64,000 nt of DNA. Source: CAYZXL01 sp964482435 (GTDB lineage: Bacteria > Auribacterota > JABMQX01). Position 1 is the stretch's first letter. The number at the start of each line of letters is the position of its first letter. The stretch spans positions 62,001-126,000 of the forward strand of contig CAYZXL010000006.1 of NCBI GenBank assembly GCA_964482435.1, given 5' to 3'. A program made the translations under genes and the position numbers. Below the pieces are notes generated by a model that was not told the DNA's origin, ran no database searches, and was given only the letters and a program-made list of their open reading frames with translations. Shown piece by piece: positions 44,484-51,904 of this stretch.

Positions 44484-44511
44484 AGTTTACTGCAAGAAGG
44501 GAACGTGTCAA
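44484..44511 (-). promoter_or_regulatory. Promoter of the XRE regulator
   Basis: Minus strand perfect TTGACA (44511-44506), 16 bases, TAAACT (44489-44484). Between it and the start lie about 110 bases of leader. The rest of the gap 44512-44770 holds only the palindromic repeat. Confidence 0.6.
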
Positions 44512-44592
44512 ACAAAAATCTACAGAAAAGACGCCCCCTCACTTTCAGGCGGATATGGCGCTGTCGTGCGGACACAGTCGCGCCTTCTTGCG

Positions 44593-44644
44593 GTGGCAGG
44601 GCCATCTTGCCCATGATCCTCCACGGGCGGGACGCCCGTGCCAC
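44593..44644. repeat. Dispersed palindromic element (52 bp)
   Basis: Arms GTGGCAGGGCCATCTTGCC and GGCGGGACGCCCGTGCCAC. It is the inverted counterpart of 61132-61183, with about 46 of 52 bases equal by eye, and it shares its outer arms with 3331-3398. It lies 130 bases after the end of the metallo-beta-lactamase gene and may also act in 3' end formation. Confidence 0.8.
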
Positions 44645-44770
44645 GGTGCGGCACGCACGGCACTGAAGCCTTTCAACATCCCCCTGCCCAGAGGAGCCCG
44701 CAGGACACCATCCGCAGCCGCTCTACCCGGGTGGTTCGCAAGGCAGAGTACGGCGGGGAGTGTCCGCGCT

Positions 44771-45409
44771 TTAACGGAGGTCCGGTGGGTCAAAAAATGT
44801 CAACGACTTCTTCTCTTTCCGCACCGTCGTGGGAGGGCCGTGACCGGGGTAGATGACCGTCCCCGGCGGGAGAGAAAAAATTCGCTTGAAAATCGAATCC
44901 TTGAGTTGCGAGGTGGACCCGCCCGGTAAGTCCGTTCGTCCGACGGCGCCCCCCTCAAAAAGGACGTCACCGCAAAAGAGAACGTCGTTGATGAGGTAGG
45001 ACACGCTGCCGGGGGAGTGACCCGGCGTATGAATGACCCGAAAAGATAAGCCGCCGACGCGGATTACCTCGTTGTCCCGGAGAAGGCGGTCCACAGGAGG
45101 CAGGGGTTCCCCTTCAAGTCCGACAAATGCCAGTTGCTCAACCACGGCGTCGTAAAAAGGAAGGTCTTCCCCGTGGCAGCAAATCTCTGCAGAGGTCCTT
45201 TTCTTTATCTCACCAACGCCGCCGATGTGGTCCCAGTGGCAATGCGTGATGAGTATCTTGCCGACGGAGAGCTTCAGAGACGAACAGCGCTCTAAAATGA
45301 TTTCCGCGTCGGCGCCGGGGTCTATGACGACTCCCTCCGCCGACTCGCCTTCCGCGACGAGATAACAGTTGCACTCGTTAATGCCTACTGTGACGCTTTC
45401 GAGGATCAT
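44771..45409 (-). CDS. MBL-fold metallohydrolase (glyoxalase II-like)
   Basis: ATG 45409 lies inside the end of pnp, in another frame (32-base overlap). The 212-residue product has the metallo-beta-lactamase zinc motif THCHWDHIGG (about residues 55-64), HTPGHSPGS (about 133), LFCGDVLF (about 151) and YPGHGPPTT (about 192), i.e. all the usual zinc ligands of the short YcbL/glyoxalase II-type hydrolases. Such enzymes hydrolyse small thioesters or related esters. The overlap means it is the last gene of the nusA-pnp operon. Confidence 0.92.
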   Translation of the reverse strand: MILESVTVGINECNCYLVAEGESAEGVVIDPGADAEIILERCSSLKLSVGKILITHCHWDHIGGVGEIKKRTSAEICCHGEDLPFYDAVVEQLAFVGLEGEPLPPVDRLLRDNEVIRVGGLSFRVIHTPGHSPGSVSYLINDVLFCGDVLFEGGAVGRTDLPGGSTSQLKDSIFKRIFSLPPGTVIYPGHGPPTTVRKEKKSLTFFDPPDLR

Positions 45410-47573
45410 CCCGGCGGTCGTTCCTTCTTCTGTCGGGAGGCCCCTCCCGGCGTGGGCGGCCCGCGTCGGGGCGGTCAGTTCCGCCTGAAGGGCCCAGCGC
45501 GTCCCGACGGCTGAGATTGATTCTGCCCCGGTCGTCAATATCGGTGACCTTGACCATGATCTCGTCGCCGAGCCTGACGATGTCCTCGACCCGTTCGACG
45601 CGGTGGTCCGCAAGCCTCGAGATGTGGACAAGCCCCTCTTTCCCCGGGAGAATCTCCACGAAAGCCCCGAAGTCAACGATATTCTTGACGGTGCCGCGAT
45701 AAACTTTTCCGACCTCCACCTCGGCGGTAAGACCCTGGATAGCCTTGACCGCAGCGTCGGAGGATTCCTGGCTCGTGCTGGCGATGGTGATTTTGCCGGA
45801 ATCCTCAATGTCAATGACGGCGCCGGTGCTGCTTGTGATGCTGCGGATGACGCTCCCACCGGGGCCGATGACCGCGCCAATTTTTTCAGGATTAATATGG
45901 ATGATTGTAATCTTCGGGGCGTACACGGAGACCGACGGACGCGGCTTGTCAATCGCAGCATCCATAATATCAAGCACGTGGAGACGGGCTTTTTTCGCCT
46001 CCTGAAGAGCCTCCGCCATGATTTCTCGAGTTATCCCGGCGCCCTTGATGTCCATCTGGAAGGCGGTGATGCCCTGGCGCGTTCCGGCGACTTTGAAATC
46101 CATCTCGCCGAGGGCATCCTCAATGCCCAGGATGTCAGCCAGGATTACGTGGCGGTTTTCTTCCTTGATCAGCCCCATGGCGACTCCGGCCACGGCAGCC
46201 GACACAGGCACTCCCGCATCCATGAGGGCCAGAGAGCCCCCGCAGACCGTCGCCATCGAGGAGGAGCCGTTCGACTCCAGAATGTCGGACGTGATTCGGA
46301 TGGTGTAAGGAAAAGTCACGTCGTCAGGAGTGACCGCCGTCAAAGCTCGTTCTGCCAGGATTCCGTGCCCGATGTCCCGCCGGCTCGGCCCCCGTATCGG
46401 CTTGACCTCTCCGACACTGAACGGCGGGAAGTTGTAGTGAACCATGAACCTCTTTGACTGTTCGCCGATGAGCGTGTCGCGGCGTTGCTCGTCGGAAACC
46501 GTACCGAGAGTGGCGATGGCGAGGGCTTGCGTCTCGCCGCGAGTGAACAGCGCCGAACCGTGCGTTCGGGGAAGAAGTCCGACTTCGCAGGCAATGGGTC
46601 GGATGTCCAGCGGCCCGCGCCCGTCCGCTCTTCTGCCCTCCTTGAGGATGAGCTCCCGCACGCGCTTCTGCTGAACCTCTCTGAAAGCCGCATCAATTTG
46701 TGCTTCCGTGTAGAGAGGACTTTCCTGCTCCGCGACGAGCTTATTTATCAAGCGTTCTCTCAGTCCACTGACGGCCTCGTTTCTGGGGGCCTTCTCTCGA
46801 ATGGTTATGGCCGGGACGACGTCTTCCCCGACCAGCCCCTCGACGGCAGCCATCAAGTCCGGCGGCACAGTCAGGAACGACCGCTCAGCTTTCGGCTTTC
46901 CACATTTCTGGCCGAGCTCTCGTATGGCCCTGGCCACTTCCTTTACCGCGGCATGGCCGAACATGATAGCTTCCAGGAGCGTCTCTTCCGAAGCGAACTT
47001 CGCCCAGCCTTCGACCATAGTAACGGCTTCTTCCGTCCCAGCTATGACAAGGTCGAGGGCAGAGGTCTCCATCTGCTGGTGCGTTGGGTTGACGACGAGG
47101 GTTCCATTGAACTTGCCGACTCGAACCATGCCAATGGGACCCCCGAAGGGAATGTCAGAAACCGTCAGAGCCGCCGAAGCGCCGACCCCCGTCAGGATGT
47201 CCGGGTCGTTCACATCGTCGGCGGAAAGAACCTCACCGACAATCTGGACTTCTTCCAGCATGCCTTTCGGGAAAAGGGGCCTGATGGTACGGTCACCAAG
47301 CCGGCACGTGAGAATCTCCTTCTCCGTCGGTCTCCCCTCGCGCTTGATGTAGCCACCGGGGAAACGCCCTGCCGCCGACGTCTTCTCCCGGTACTCGACG
47401 GTGAGAGGGAAGAAATCCACTCCTTCCCTGGGGGTATCGGCGATGGTAACTGCGGAGAGCACAATCGTGTCACCATACCTGACGGCGACAGACCCGTTAG
47501 CCTGCTTTGCCATTTTACCGGTCTGAATGGTCAGTTCTTTTCCCCCGACCCAAACTGAAATAGATTCCAGCAT
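45378..47573 (-). CDS. pnp: Polyribonucleotide nucleotidyltransferase
   Basis: ATG 47573 follows TATGGAGGAACG; the resulting 731 residues are typical length. Order: RNase PH domain 1 (about 10-145, KMAKQANGSV...VRYGDT), alpha-helical linker, RNase PH domain 2 (about 315-550, with RTHGSALFTRGETQ and the phosphate-binding SSMATVCGGSL region), KH domain (IGPGGSVIRSI, about 567) and S1 domain (VYRGTVKNIVDFGAFVEI, about 625). The C-terminal tail is Arg/Asp rich. PNPase degrades RNA phosphorolytically from the 3' end. Its position after rpsO is the usual one. Confidence 0.97.
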   Translation of the reverse strand: MLESISVWVGGKELTIQTGKMAKQANGSVAVRYGDTIVLSAVTIADTPREGVDFFPLTVEYREKTSAAGRFPGGYIKREGRPTEKEILTCRLGDRTIRPLFPKGMLEEVQIVGEVLSADDVNDPDILTGVGASAALTVSDIPFGGPIGMVRVGKFNGTLVVNPTHQQMETSALDLVIAGTEEAVTMVEGWAKFASEETLLEAIMFGHAAVKEVARAIRELGQKCGKPKAERSFLTVPPDLMAAVEGLVGEDVVPAITIREKAPRNEAVSGLRERLINKLVAEQESPLYTEAQIDAAFREVQQKRVRELILKEGRRADGRGPLDIRPIACEVGLLPRTHGSALFTRGETQALAIATLGTVSDEQRRDTLIGEQSKRFMVHYNFPPFSVGEVKPIRGPSRRDIGHGILAERALTAVTPDDVTFPYTIRITSDILESNGSSSMATVCGGSLALMDAGVPVSAAVAGVAMGLIKEENRHVILADILGIEDALGEMDFKVAGTRQGITAFQMDIKGAGITREIMAEALQEAKKARLHVLDIMDAAIDKPRPSVSVYAPKITIIHINPEKIGAVIGPGGSVIRSITSSTGAVIDIEDSGKITIASTSQESSDAAVKAIQGLTAEVEVGKVYRGTVKNIVDFGAFVEILPGKEGLVHISRLADHRVERVEDIVRLGDEIMVKVTDIDDRGRINLSRRDALGPSGGTDRPDAGRPRREGPPDRRRNDRRDDPRKRHSRH

Positions 47574-47657
47574 CGTTCCTCCATAAAAAGTTTTGACGAC
47601 CCGCCCCTCTTCCTTGGTCATCAGAGACGAACCCGCGACACACAAGCCCCGACCTCT

Positions 47658-47678
47658 CCGGAAAGAACCTTCTTCCGG
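47658..47678 (-). other. Hairpin in the rpsO-pnp intergenic region
   Basis: CCGGAAGAA pairs with TTCTTTCCGG around a two-base loop with one bulge. In many bacteria a processed hairpin lies at this position and takes part in pnp autoregulation; here that is inference. Confidence 0.4.
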
Positions 47679-47835
47679 ACGAGGGGCATCGCCCGAAAGG
47701 AGTTCAACCCGGGTAATGAAACGGTGATCGTGGAGTCGCCTCTAATGATCAAGGGAAGAAGTTTTGTGGCGGGTTGTACGGGTTCATTTGCGTGAGCCCA
47801 TGCCCAGCCTCGTTCCATCGAACAAACCGGTGGAC

Positions 47836-48105
47836 TCATCGTCTCAAGTTTAACTTCTTCAAAATAGCCTGGTATCTCTCGTGGTCCTTCAGGCTGAGGT
47901 AATCGAGAAGTCTTCTCCTTCTCCCAACCAATCTCAACAGGCCTCGTCGAGAATGATGGTCCTTCATATGCTGCTTGAGATGCTCCGTTACTTCGTTGAT
48001 GCGCTCGGTCATGATAGCAATTTGCACGTCCGAAGAGCCTGTGTCCTTTTCGTGAAGTTGAAATTCTTTTGTGATTTCCTGCTTGCGCTCTTTTGCGAGT
48101 GCCAT
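47836..48105 (-). CDS. rpsO: 30S ribosomal protein S15
   Basis: The 89-residue protein is full-length S15 with EFQLHEKDTGSSDVQIA (residues about 15-31), HLKQHMKDHHSRRGL and the LVGRRRRLLDYL signature. It binds 16S rRNA helices 20-22 in the central domain. ATG 48105 is preceded by AGGAGAG. It has its own promoter inside the end of ribF and is followed by pnp. Confidence 0.98.
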   Translation of the reverse strand: MALAKERKQEITKEFQLHEKDTGSSDVQIAIMTERINEVTEHLKQHMKDHHSRRGLLRLVGRRRRLLDYLSLKDHERYQAILKKLNLRR

Positions 48106-48184
48106 AAATGCTCTCCTGGTCTATCCGCGAAAAGCGGTTGATTTGCTTTTCAATCCTTTTGAGTCTGTTGGTTTCTGATTTCGT

Positions 48185-48213
48185 ATTGTAGCGCGAGCCC
48201 TCTCGTGAATCAA
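48185..48213 (-). promoter_or_regulatory. Internal promoter of rpsO-pnp
   Basis: Minus strand TTGATT (48213-48208), 17 bases, TACAAT (48190-48185). The -35 box overlaps the ribF stop region. The start of rpsO is 80 bases downstream, leaving room for an S15-binding leader. Confidence 0.65.
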
Positions 48214-49211
48214 CAATTTCCGTCGCGTGCCAGTCGGGGTCGTTTCTGCGCTACTTTCCGCGACGAGCGGCAACCCATTCGTCCCTCAAAATAACGTCTG
48301 ACTTCGTCAATGTCCAGCTTAATTTGACTGGCCAGCTCGCCCAGAGTCGCGAACCGCCGGTCATCCCGCAGCGAGCGATGGAAGACTACTTCGATCCCCT
48401 TTCGGTAAATGGGCCTTGCGAAGTCAAGTATATGCACCTCCAGCACCGGCAGGGGAAGTTCTCCGTCGGCGAAGGTGGGTCTCCGGCCGATATAGAGAGC
48501 CCCGGCATATTTTGCACCGCTGACAACGACCTCCACCGCATAAATGCCCCCGGGGGGAACCACCTGATCCATCGGATTGATGTTGGCGGTGCGAAATCCG
48601 AGCCTCCTGCCGACGGTTCTTCCCCGGACAACGTGGCCCATTATCGAATATCGCCGCCCGAGAAGGGATTCGGCGGTGGACAAATCGCCCTCCAGAATGC
48701 TCTGCCGAAGCATCGTGCTGCTGACGGGCACGCCTCCGACGAAAACCTCGTCCACGATTTCCACCCAGTAGCCGAGCTTTTCCCCCATCCTCTTCAGGAG
48801 TTCGGGAGTCCCTCGGCGCCCCTTGCCGAACCTCGACCGAGGTCCCACGACAAGTCCGGCAACCCTTAACCTCTTGTGCAGTATTTCAACCACAAAATCG
48901 GTTGGACGCATGGACGCTAAATTGTCGTTAAGCTCCGTCAGAACACACGCACCAACGCCCAGTTCCTCGATGAGCCTCAGCTTGTGGGGCGTGCAGGTCA
49001 GAAGCGGAGGCGCGCTCCCTCGCCCGACGGAGCTGCGAGGATGGGGATCAAAGGTCATCACAACGCTCGTCAGCCCCAGGCCAGCCGCGAGCTCGACAGC
49101 CCTTCTGATGACTGCCTGGTGCCCGAGGTGAACGCCGTCGAAGGTTCCTATCGTCAAGCAGCAACGCCGACGAAACGGAAAGACCTTCGGAATGTCTCTA
49201 ATGATTCTCAT
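48210..49211 (-). CDS. ribF: Bifunctional riboflavin kinase/FAD synthetase
   Basis: The 333-residue protein has the N-terminal nucleotidyltransferase domain (about 1-180) with TIGTFDGVHLGHQ (residues 21-33) and TFDPHPRS, and the C-terminal flavokinase domain (about 185-310) with GRRLGFRTANI, the PPGGIYAVEV strand and the VEVHILDF line. It makes FMN and then FAD from riboflavin. The last 20 residues are a basic tail. Downstream of truB by 67 bases, in the usual operon order. Confidence 0.96.
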   Translation of the reverse strand: MRIIRDIPKVFPFRRRCCLTIGTFDGVHLGHQAVIRRAVELAAGLGLTSVVMTFDPHPRSSVGRGSAPPLLTCTPHKLRLIEELGVGACVLTELNDNLASMRPTDFVVEILHKRLRVAGLVVGPRSRFGKGRRGTPELLKRMGEKLGYWVEIVDEVFVGGVPVSSTMLRQSILEGDLSTAESLLGRRYSIMGHVVRGRTVGRRLGFRTANINPMDQVVPPGGIYAVEVVVSGAKYAGALYIGRRPTFADGELPLPVLEVHILDFARPIYRKGIEVVFHRSLRDDRRFATLGELASQIKLDIDEVRRYFEGRMGCRSSRKVAQKRPRLARDGNC

Positions 49212-49278
49212 CCTTCACAATCAGCCGATCATGATTGGTCTGCGCATGAGGTCGTACGCGGTCTCAGGCGGAGGTTCA

Positions 49279-50022
49279 TCAACTTCTGTCGGTCCGCGCC
49301 CTCCTCTCCATGGCCACATCCACAGGCAGCAGCATGGGAGCGACCTTCTCTCGGGGCATCGCCTGGAGCATCTCAAGGGGGCGAGCATCGCGGAAAAGAA
49401 ACGACCCCGACCGAAGCCGGCAAAGACGCAGCATGCACCCACCCGGCCCCAACTTTTCTCCAATATCTGCACAGAGCGTGCGAATGTACGTTCCCTTCGA
49501 GCATTCGACGAGGAACGTCACCTCCGGCGGATTCAGCTCGAGGAACTCAAGCCTCTTGATGATGACGGTTTTCGGCTCCCTCGGGACCTCAATCCCCTTT
49601 CTGTGGAGCTTGTAGAGTCTGCACCCTTTGACTTTTTTCGCCGAGACCATCGGGGGAATCTGCTGAGTCTCCCCGCGGAACTGTCGAAAGACTTCCTCCA
49701 CCTCCTCCTCGGAAAAGGGCGGGCATGGCTTTTCGGAAAGAACCTTTCCGTCCATGTCCTGAGTGTCGGTTACTACACCAAGCAGGAGCGTCGTAAGGTA
49801 AACCTTATCGTCGTTGATGAAATACTTGACGGTCTTCGTGGCTTTCCCGACGGCGAGGACAAGGACGCCCGTCCCGATGGGGTCGAGGGTACCGAGGTGA
49901 CCGATTTTGTGGAAGCGAAGAACTCGCCTTATCCTCTCCACTACCCCGTGGGAGGTGATGCCCGGAGGTTTATCCACAATCAAAAAGCCATTCAAAAATG
50001 AAGAGGGGGTCTCTCGAGACAC
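49279..50022 (-). CDS. truB: tRNA pseudouridine(55) synthase
   Basis: Start chosen as GTG 50022, seven bases after the nrnA stop, with AAAGGAT upstream. The frame is open further up inside nrnA, but that part is not conserved, and the family begins at the NGFLIVDKPPGITSH line seen here from residue 10. The catalytic Asp is in HLGTLDPIGTGVL (about residue 47), and the later motifs VSAKKVKG, and CSKGTYIRTLCADIG are present. It converts U55 of tRNA to pseudouridine. Total 247 residues; a short version with the catalytic domain and a small C-terminal extension. Confidence 0.93.
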   Translation of the reverse strand: MSRETPSSFLNGFLIVDKPPGITSHGVVERIRRVLRFHKIGHLGTLDPIGTGVLVLAVGKATKTVKYFINDDKVYLTTLLLGVVTDTQDMDGKVLSEKPCPPFSEEEVEEVFRQFRGETQQIPPMVSAKKVKGCRLYKLHRKGIEVPREPKTVIIKRLEFLELNPPEVTFLVECSKGTYIRTLCADIGEKLGPGGCMLRLCRLRSGSFLFRDARPLEMLQAMPREKVAPMLLPVDVAMERRARTDRS

Positions 50023-50029
50023 TGCTATT

Positions 50030-51073
50030 CTATCCTTTGGAGGACGTTTCTTCGGCGGCCGAACCGGAAGCAAAAGCGTCGGCTCGGCCCAATTCGCTGG
50101 CAACCGCTCTGAGGACCTGTTCCTGGACAAACTCCATCGGGCCATTGACCGTACAGCCGGCGGCGGTGGGGTGTCCTCCTCCCTGAAAGAGTGCCGCCAC
50201 ACGCTCTACCTCCACGGCCTTTTTCTTCGACCGCAGACTCACCTTTACTTTTTGCCCGTCGCCTTCCTGCTTGAACAAAATGGCGACCTCAACGCCTTCA
50301 AGCTCCCTCGGGAAATTCACGAAACCCTCTGTCTCCACGAGAGACCCGCCGACTTTCCGGAGCATCTCCCTCGTGACCCACATGAACGCTGCCCTGCCGG
50401 AGCAGCACCGCTGGAGCGTCGAGAGCGCTTCGCCCAGAAGCCTGTACTTCTGGAGAGAATGGCACGCATAAACTCGATCTGCCACCGCCGCGGCATCGGC
50501 TCCAAGTTCCACGAGCTTCGCGGCTGCTGTCAGGGAAGAGGATGTGGTGTTGGGAAATCGAAACGAGCCGGTGTCCGTAAGTATGGCCGTGTAAAGGGCA
50601 GTAGCCATCTCGGCTGAAAAGGCATAGCCTGCCCTATCGAAGAGCCAGAAAAGCATTTCCCCGACGGAGGAAGCCTGCGGGTCAACCCAGTTGAGAGTCC
50701 CATGGGTAGTATTCCCAACGTGGTGGTCAATGTTTATTCTCTCCTTCGAATCCGGGACCGTGCTAGAGAGAGACTCAGGAAGACGAGATTCGCACGGCGT
50801 GTCCAGGATGAACACCACGGCCCACGTTTTGGTCGGGCTCAGTGACCGGAGCATCTCCTCCCGCGCAACAACAAAACGATATTCCGGCGGTATATCGCCG
50901 GGAAAAAGGACGCAGGATTTTTTCCCCAGTCCGTCCAGGGCTCGACGAAGAGCGACGAGGCTGCCCAGAGCATCTCCATCGGGATTGACGTGAGTCAGGA
51001 GCAGAAACTCCTGATTGTCCCGAATGACTTCGATAATTCTGTCCTGTATCAGCTTAGCGTCCGGGGGATTCAT
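50030..51073 (-). CDS. nrnA: DHH/DHHA1 phosphoesterase, NrnA-like oligoribonuclease/pAp phosphatase
   Basis: The 347-residue protein contains THVNPDGDALGS (residues about 27-38), VFILDTP, NIDHHVGNT (about 114-122, the DHH motif) and the DHHA1 end FQGGGHPTAAGCTV (about 311-325). This is the layout of NrnA, which degrades nanoRNA and dephosphorylates pAp. Its ATG overlaps the rbfA stop (ATGA). The position between rbfA and truB is common in many phyla. Confidence 0.92.
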   Translation of the reverse strand: MNPPDAKLIQDRIIEVIRDNQEFLLLTHVNPDGDALGSLVALRRALDGLGKKSCVLFPGDIPPEYRFVVAREEMLRSLSPTKTWAVVFILDTPCESRLPESLSSTVPDSKERINIDHHVGNTTHGTLNWVDPQASSVGEMLFWLFDRAGYAFSAEMATALYTAILTDTGSFRFPNTTSSSLTAAAKLVELGADAAAVADRVYACHSLQKYRLLGEALSTLQRCCSGRAAFMWVTREMLRKVGGSLVETEGFVNFPRELEGVEVAILFKQEGDGQKVKVSLRSKKKAVEVERVAALFQGGGHPTAAGCTVNGPMEFVQEQVLRAVASELGRADAFASGSAAEETSSKG

Positions 51074-51483
51074 TTCAGTTCGGCGTCGCCCTGAGTCTCC
51101 TTGTCCGCGTTGCCGCCATGAGTCTCGTCGCGGTGCTCCCGGCTTTCTCTGATTTCGGAGAGGAGTTCAGCGATTCGCATCGAATGGTCAATAGAGGTGT
51201 CCAGTTGGAAATTCAGCTTCGGCATATACCTCAGCCTTATCCGACCGGATAGTTCCTTCCGGACGAATCCGGCTGCCGCGTTGAGAGAACGCAGCGATTC
51301 CTGCCTATGCTCCTCGTCGCCTAAGACGCTGACTCGCACAAGGGCGCTTCGGAGGTCGCTCGTTACCTCCACGTCGCTGACGGTGACGAAACCGACCTTC
51401 GGGTTTCTGATTTCCCGGCAGAGGATGTCTGCGATTTCTCTCTTGATTAACTCGCCCACTCTCAGCGTTCTCTTTGTGGACAT
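51070..51483 (-). CDS. rbfA: Ribosome-binding factor A
   Basis: A 137-residue KH-type protein with RVGELIKREIADILCREIRNPKV at the N-terminus (residues 6-28) and the LNAAAGFVRKEL...LRYMPKLNFQLD pattern (about 70-100). It matures the 5' end of 16S rRNA in the 30S subunit. The ribosome-binding site is GGAGAGGAGAG. The C-terminal 25 residues are a Glu/Asp/Lys-rich extension. Confidence 0.95.
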   Translation of the reverse strand: MSTKRTLRVGELIKREIADILCREIRNPKVGFVTVSDVEVTSDLRSALVRVSVLGDEEHRQESLRSLNAAAGFVRKELSGRIRLRYMPKLNFQLDTSIDHSMRIAELLSEIRESREHRDETHGGNADKETQGDAELK

Positions 51484-51560
51484 GGGACTCTCCTCTCCAT
51501 CCTGCGAGAAGGTTTAACCCGAAACCAATGGCATGCCGCCCTGCCGCGCAGAACGTCGGC

Positions 51561-51842
51561 TCAAAACATAGTCATTTGAAAATCCACGACTTCGACCTGC
51601 CGACACGATTCAATGAAACTCACCACTTCCGACAAGACACGGTTGGTAAATGAGTTGGCGGTGCTCAGATGCGCGATCCCCAACAAACAACTCTGTCGGC
51701 TGGATAGGTGCGAGATTTCCGAAACGGAAACGTTGAAATTATTTCTTATCCTGTCCTTGATGCTTTTTACTACCATTCTCTTGTCTTTGAGGGACGAGGC
51801 GCCGGGTATCCGCATCTCCACTTCCAACACGCCAATGGTCAT
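51561..51842 (-). CDS. DUF503 family protein (YlxP-like)
   Basis: A 93-residue protein with the family pattern MTIGVLEVEMRIPGASSLKDKR at the start, VKSIKDRIRNNFNVSVSE in the middle and a DFQM end. YlxP-like proteins occur between infB and rbfA in many bacteria and are thought to help ribosome assembly; the exact role is not established. The ATG has no strong ribosome-binding site. Confidence 0.92.
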   Translation of the reverse strand: MTIGVLEVEMRIPGASSLKDKRMVVKSIKDRIRNNFNVSVSEISHLSSRQSCLLGIAHLSTANSFTNRVLSEVVSFIESCRQVEVVDFQMTMF

Positions 51843-51904
51843 GCCAGTCGCTTGTCACATTCTCGGAGGCCTCCGGTTGCCCCTTAGCACTGGAGCCTCC
51901 CGGT

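Noticed and set aside
44478..44666. Short plus-strand peptide with HGRDARATV
   Set aside because: The peptide is a translation of the palindromic repeat; the same words appear in other copies in unrelated frames.
45410..45973. Upstream extension of the metallo-beta-lactamase frame
   Set aside because: The extension lies inside pnp in another frame, has no family content, and the conserved protein begins at 45409.
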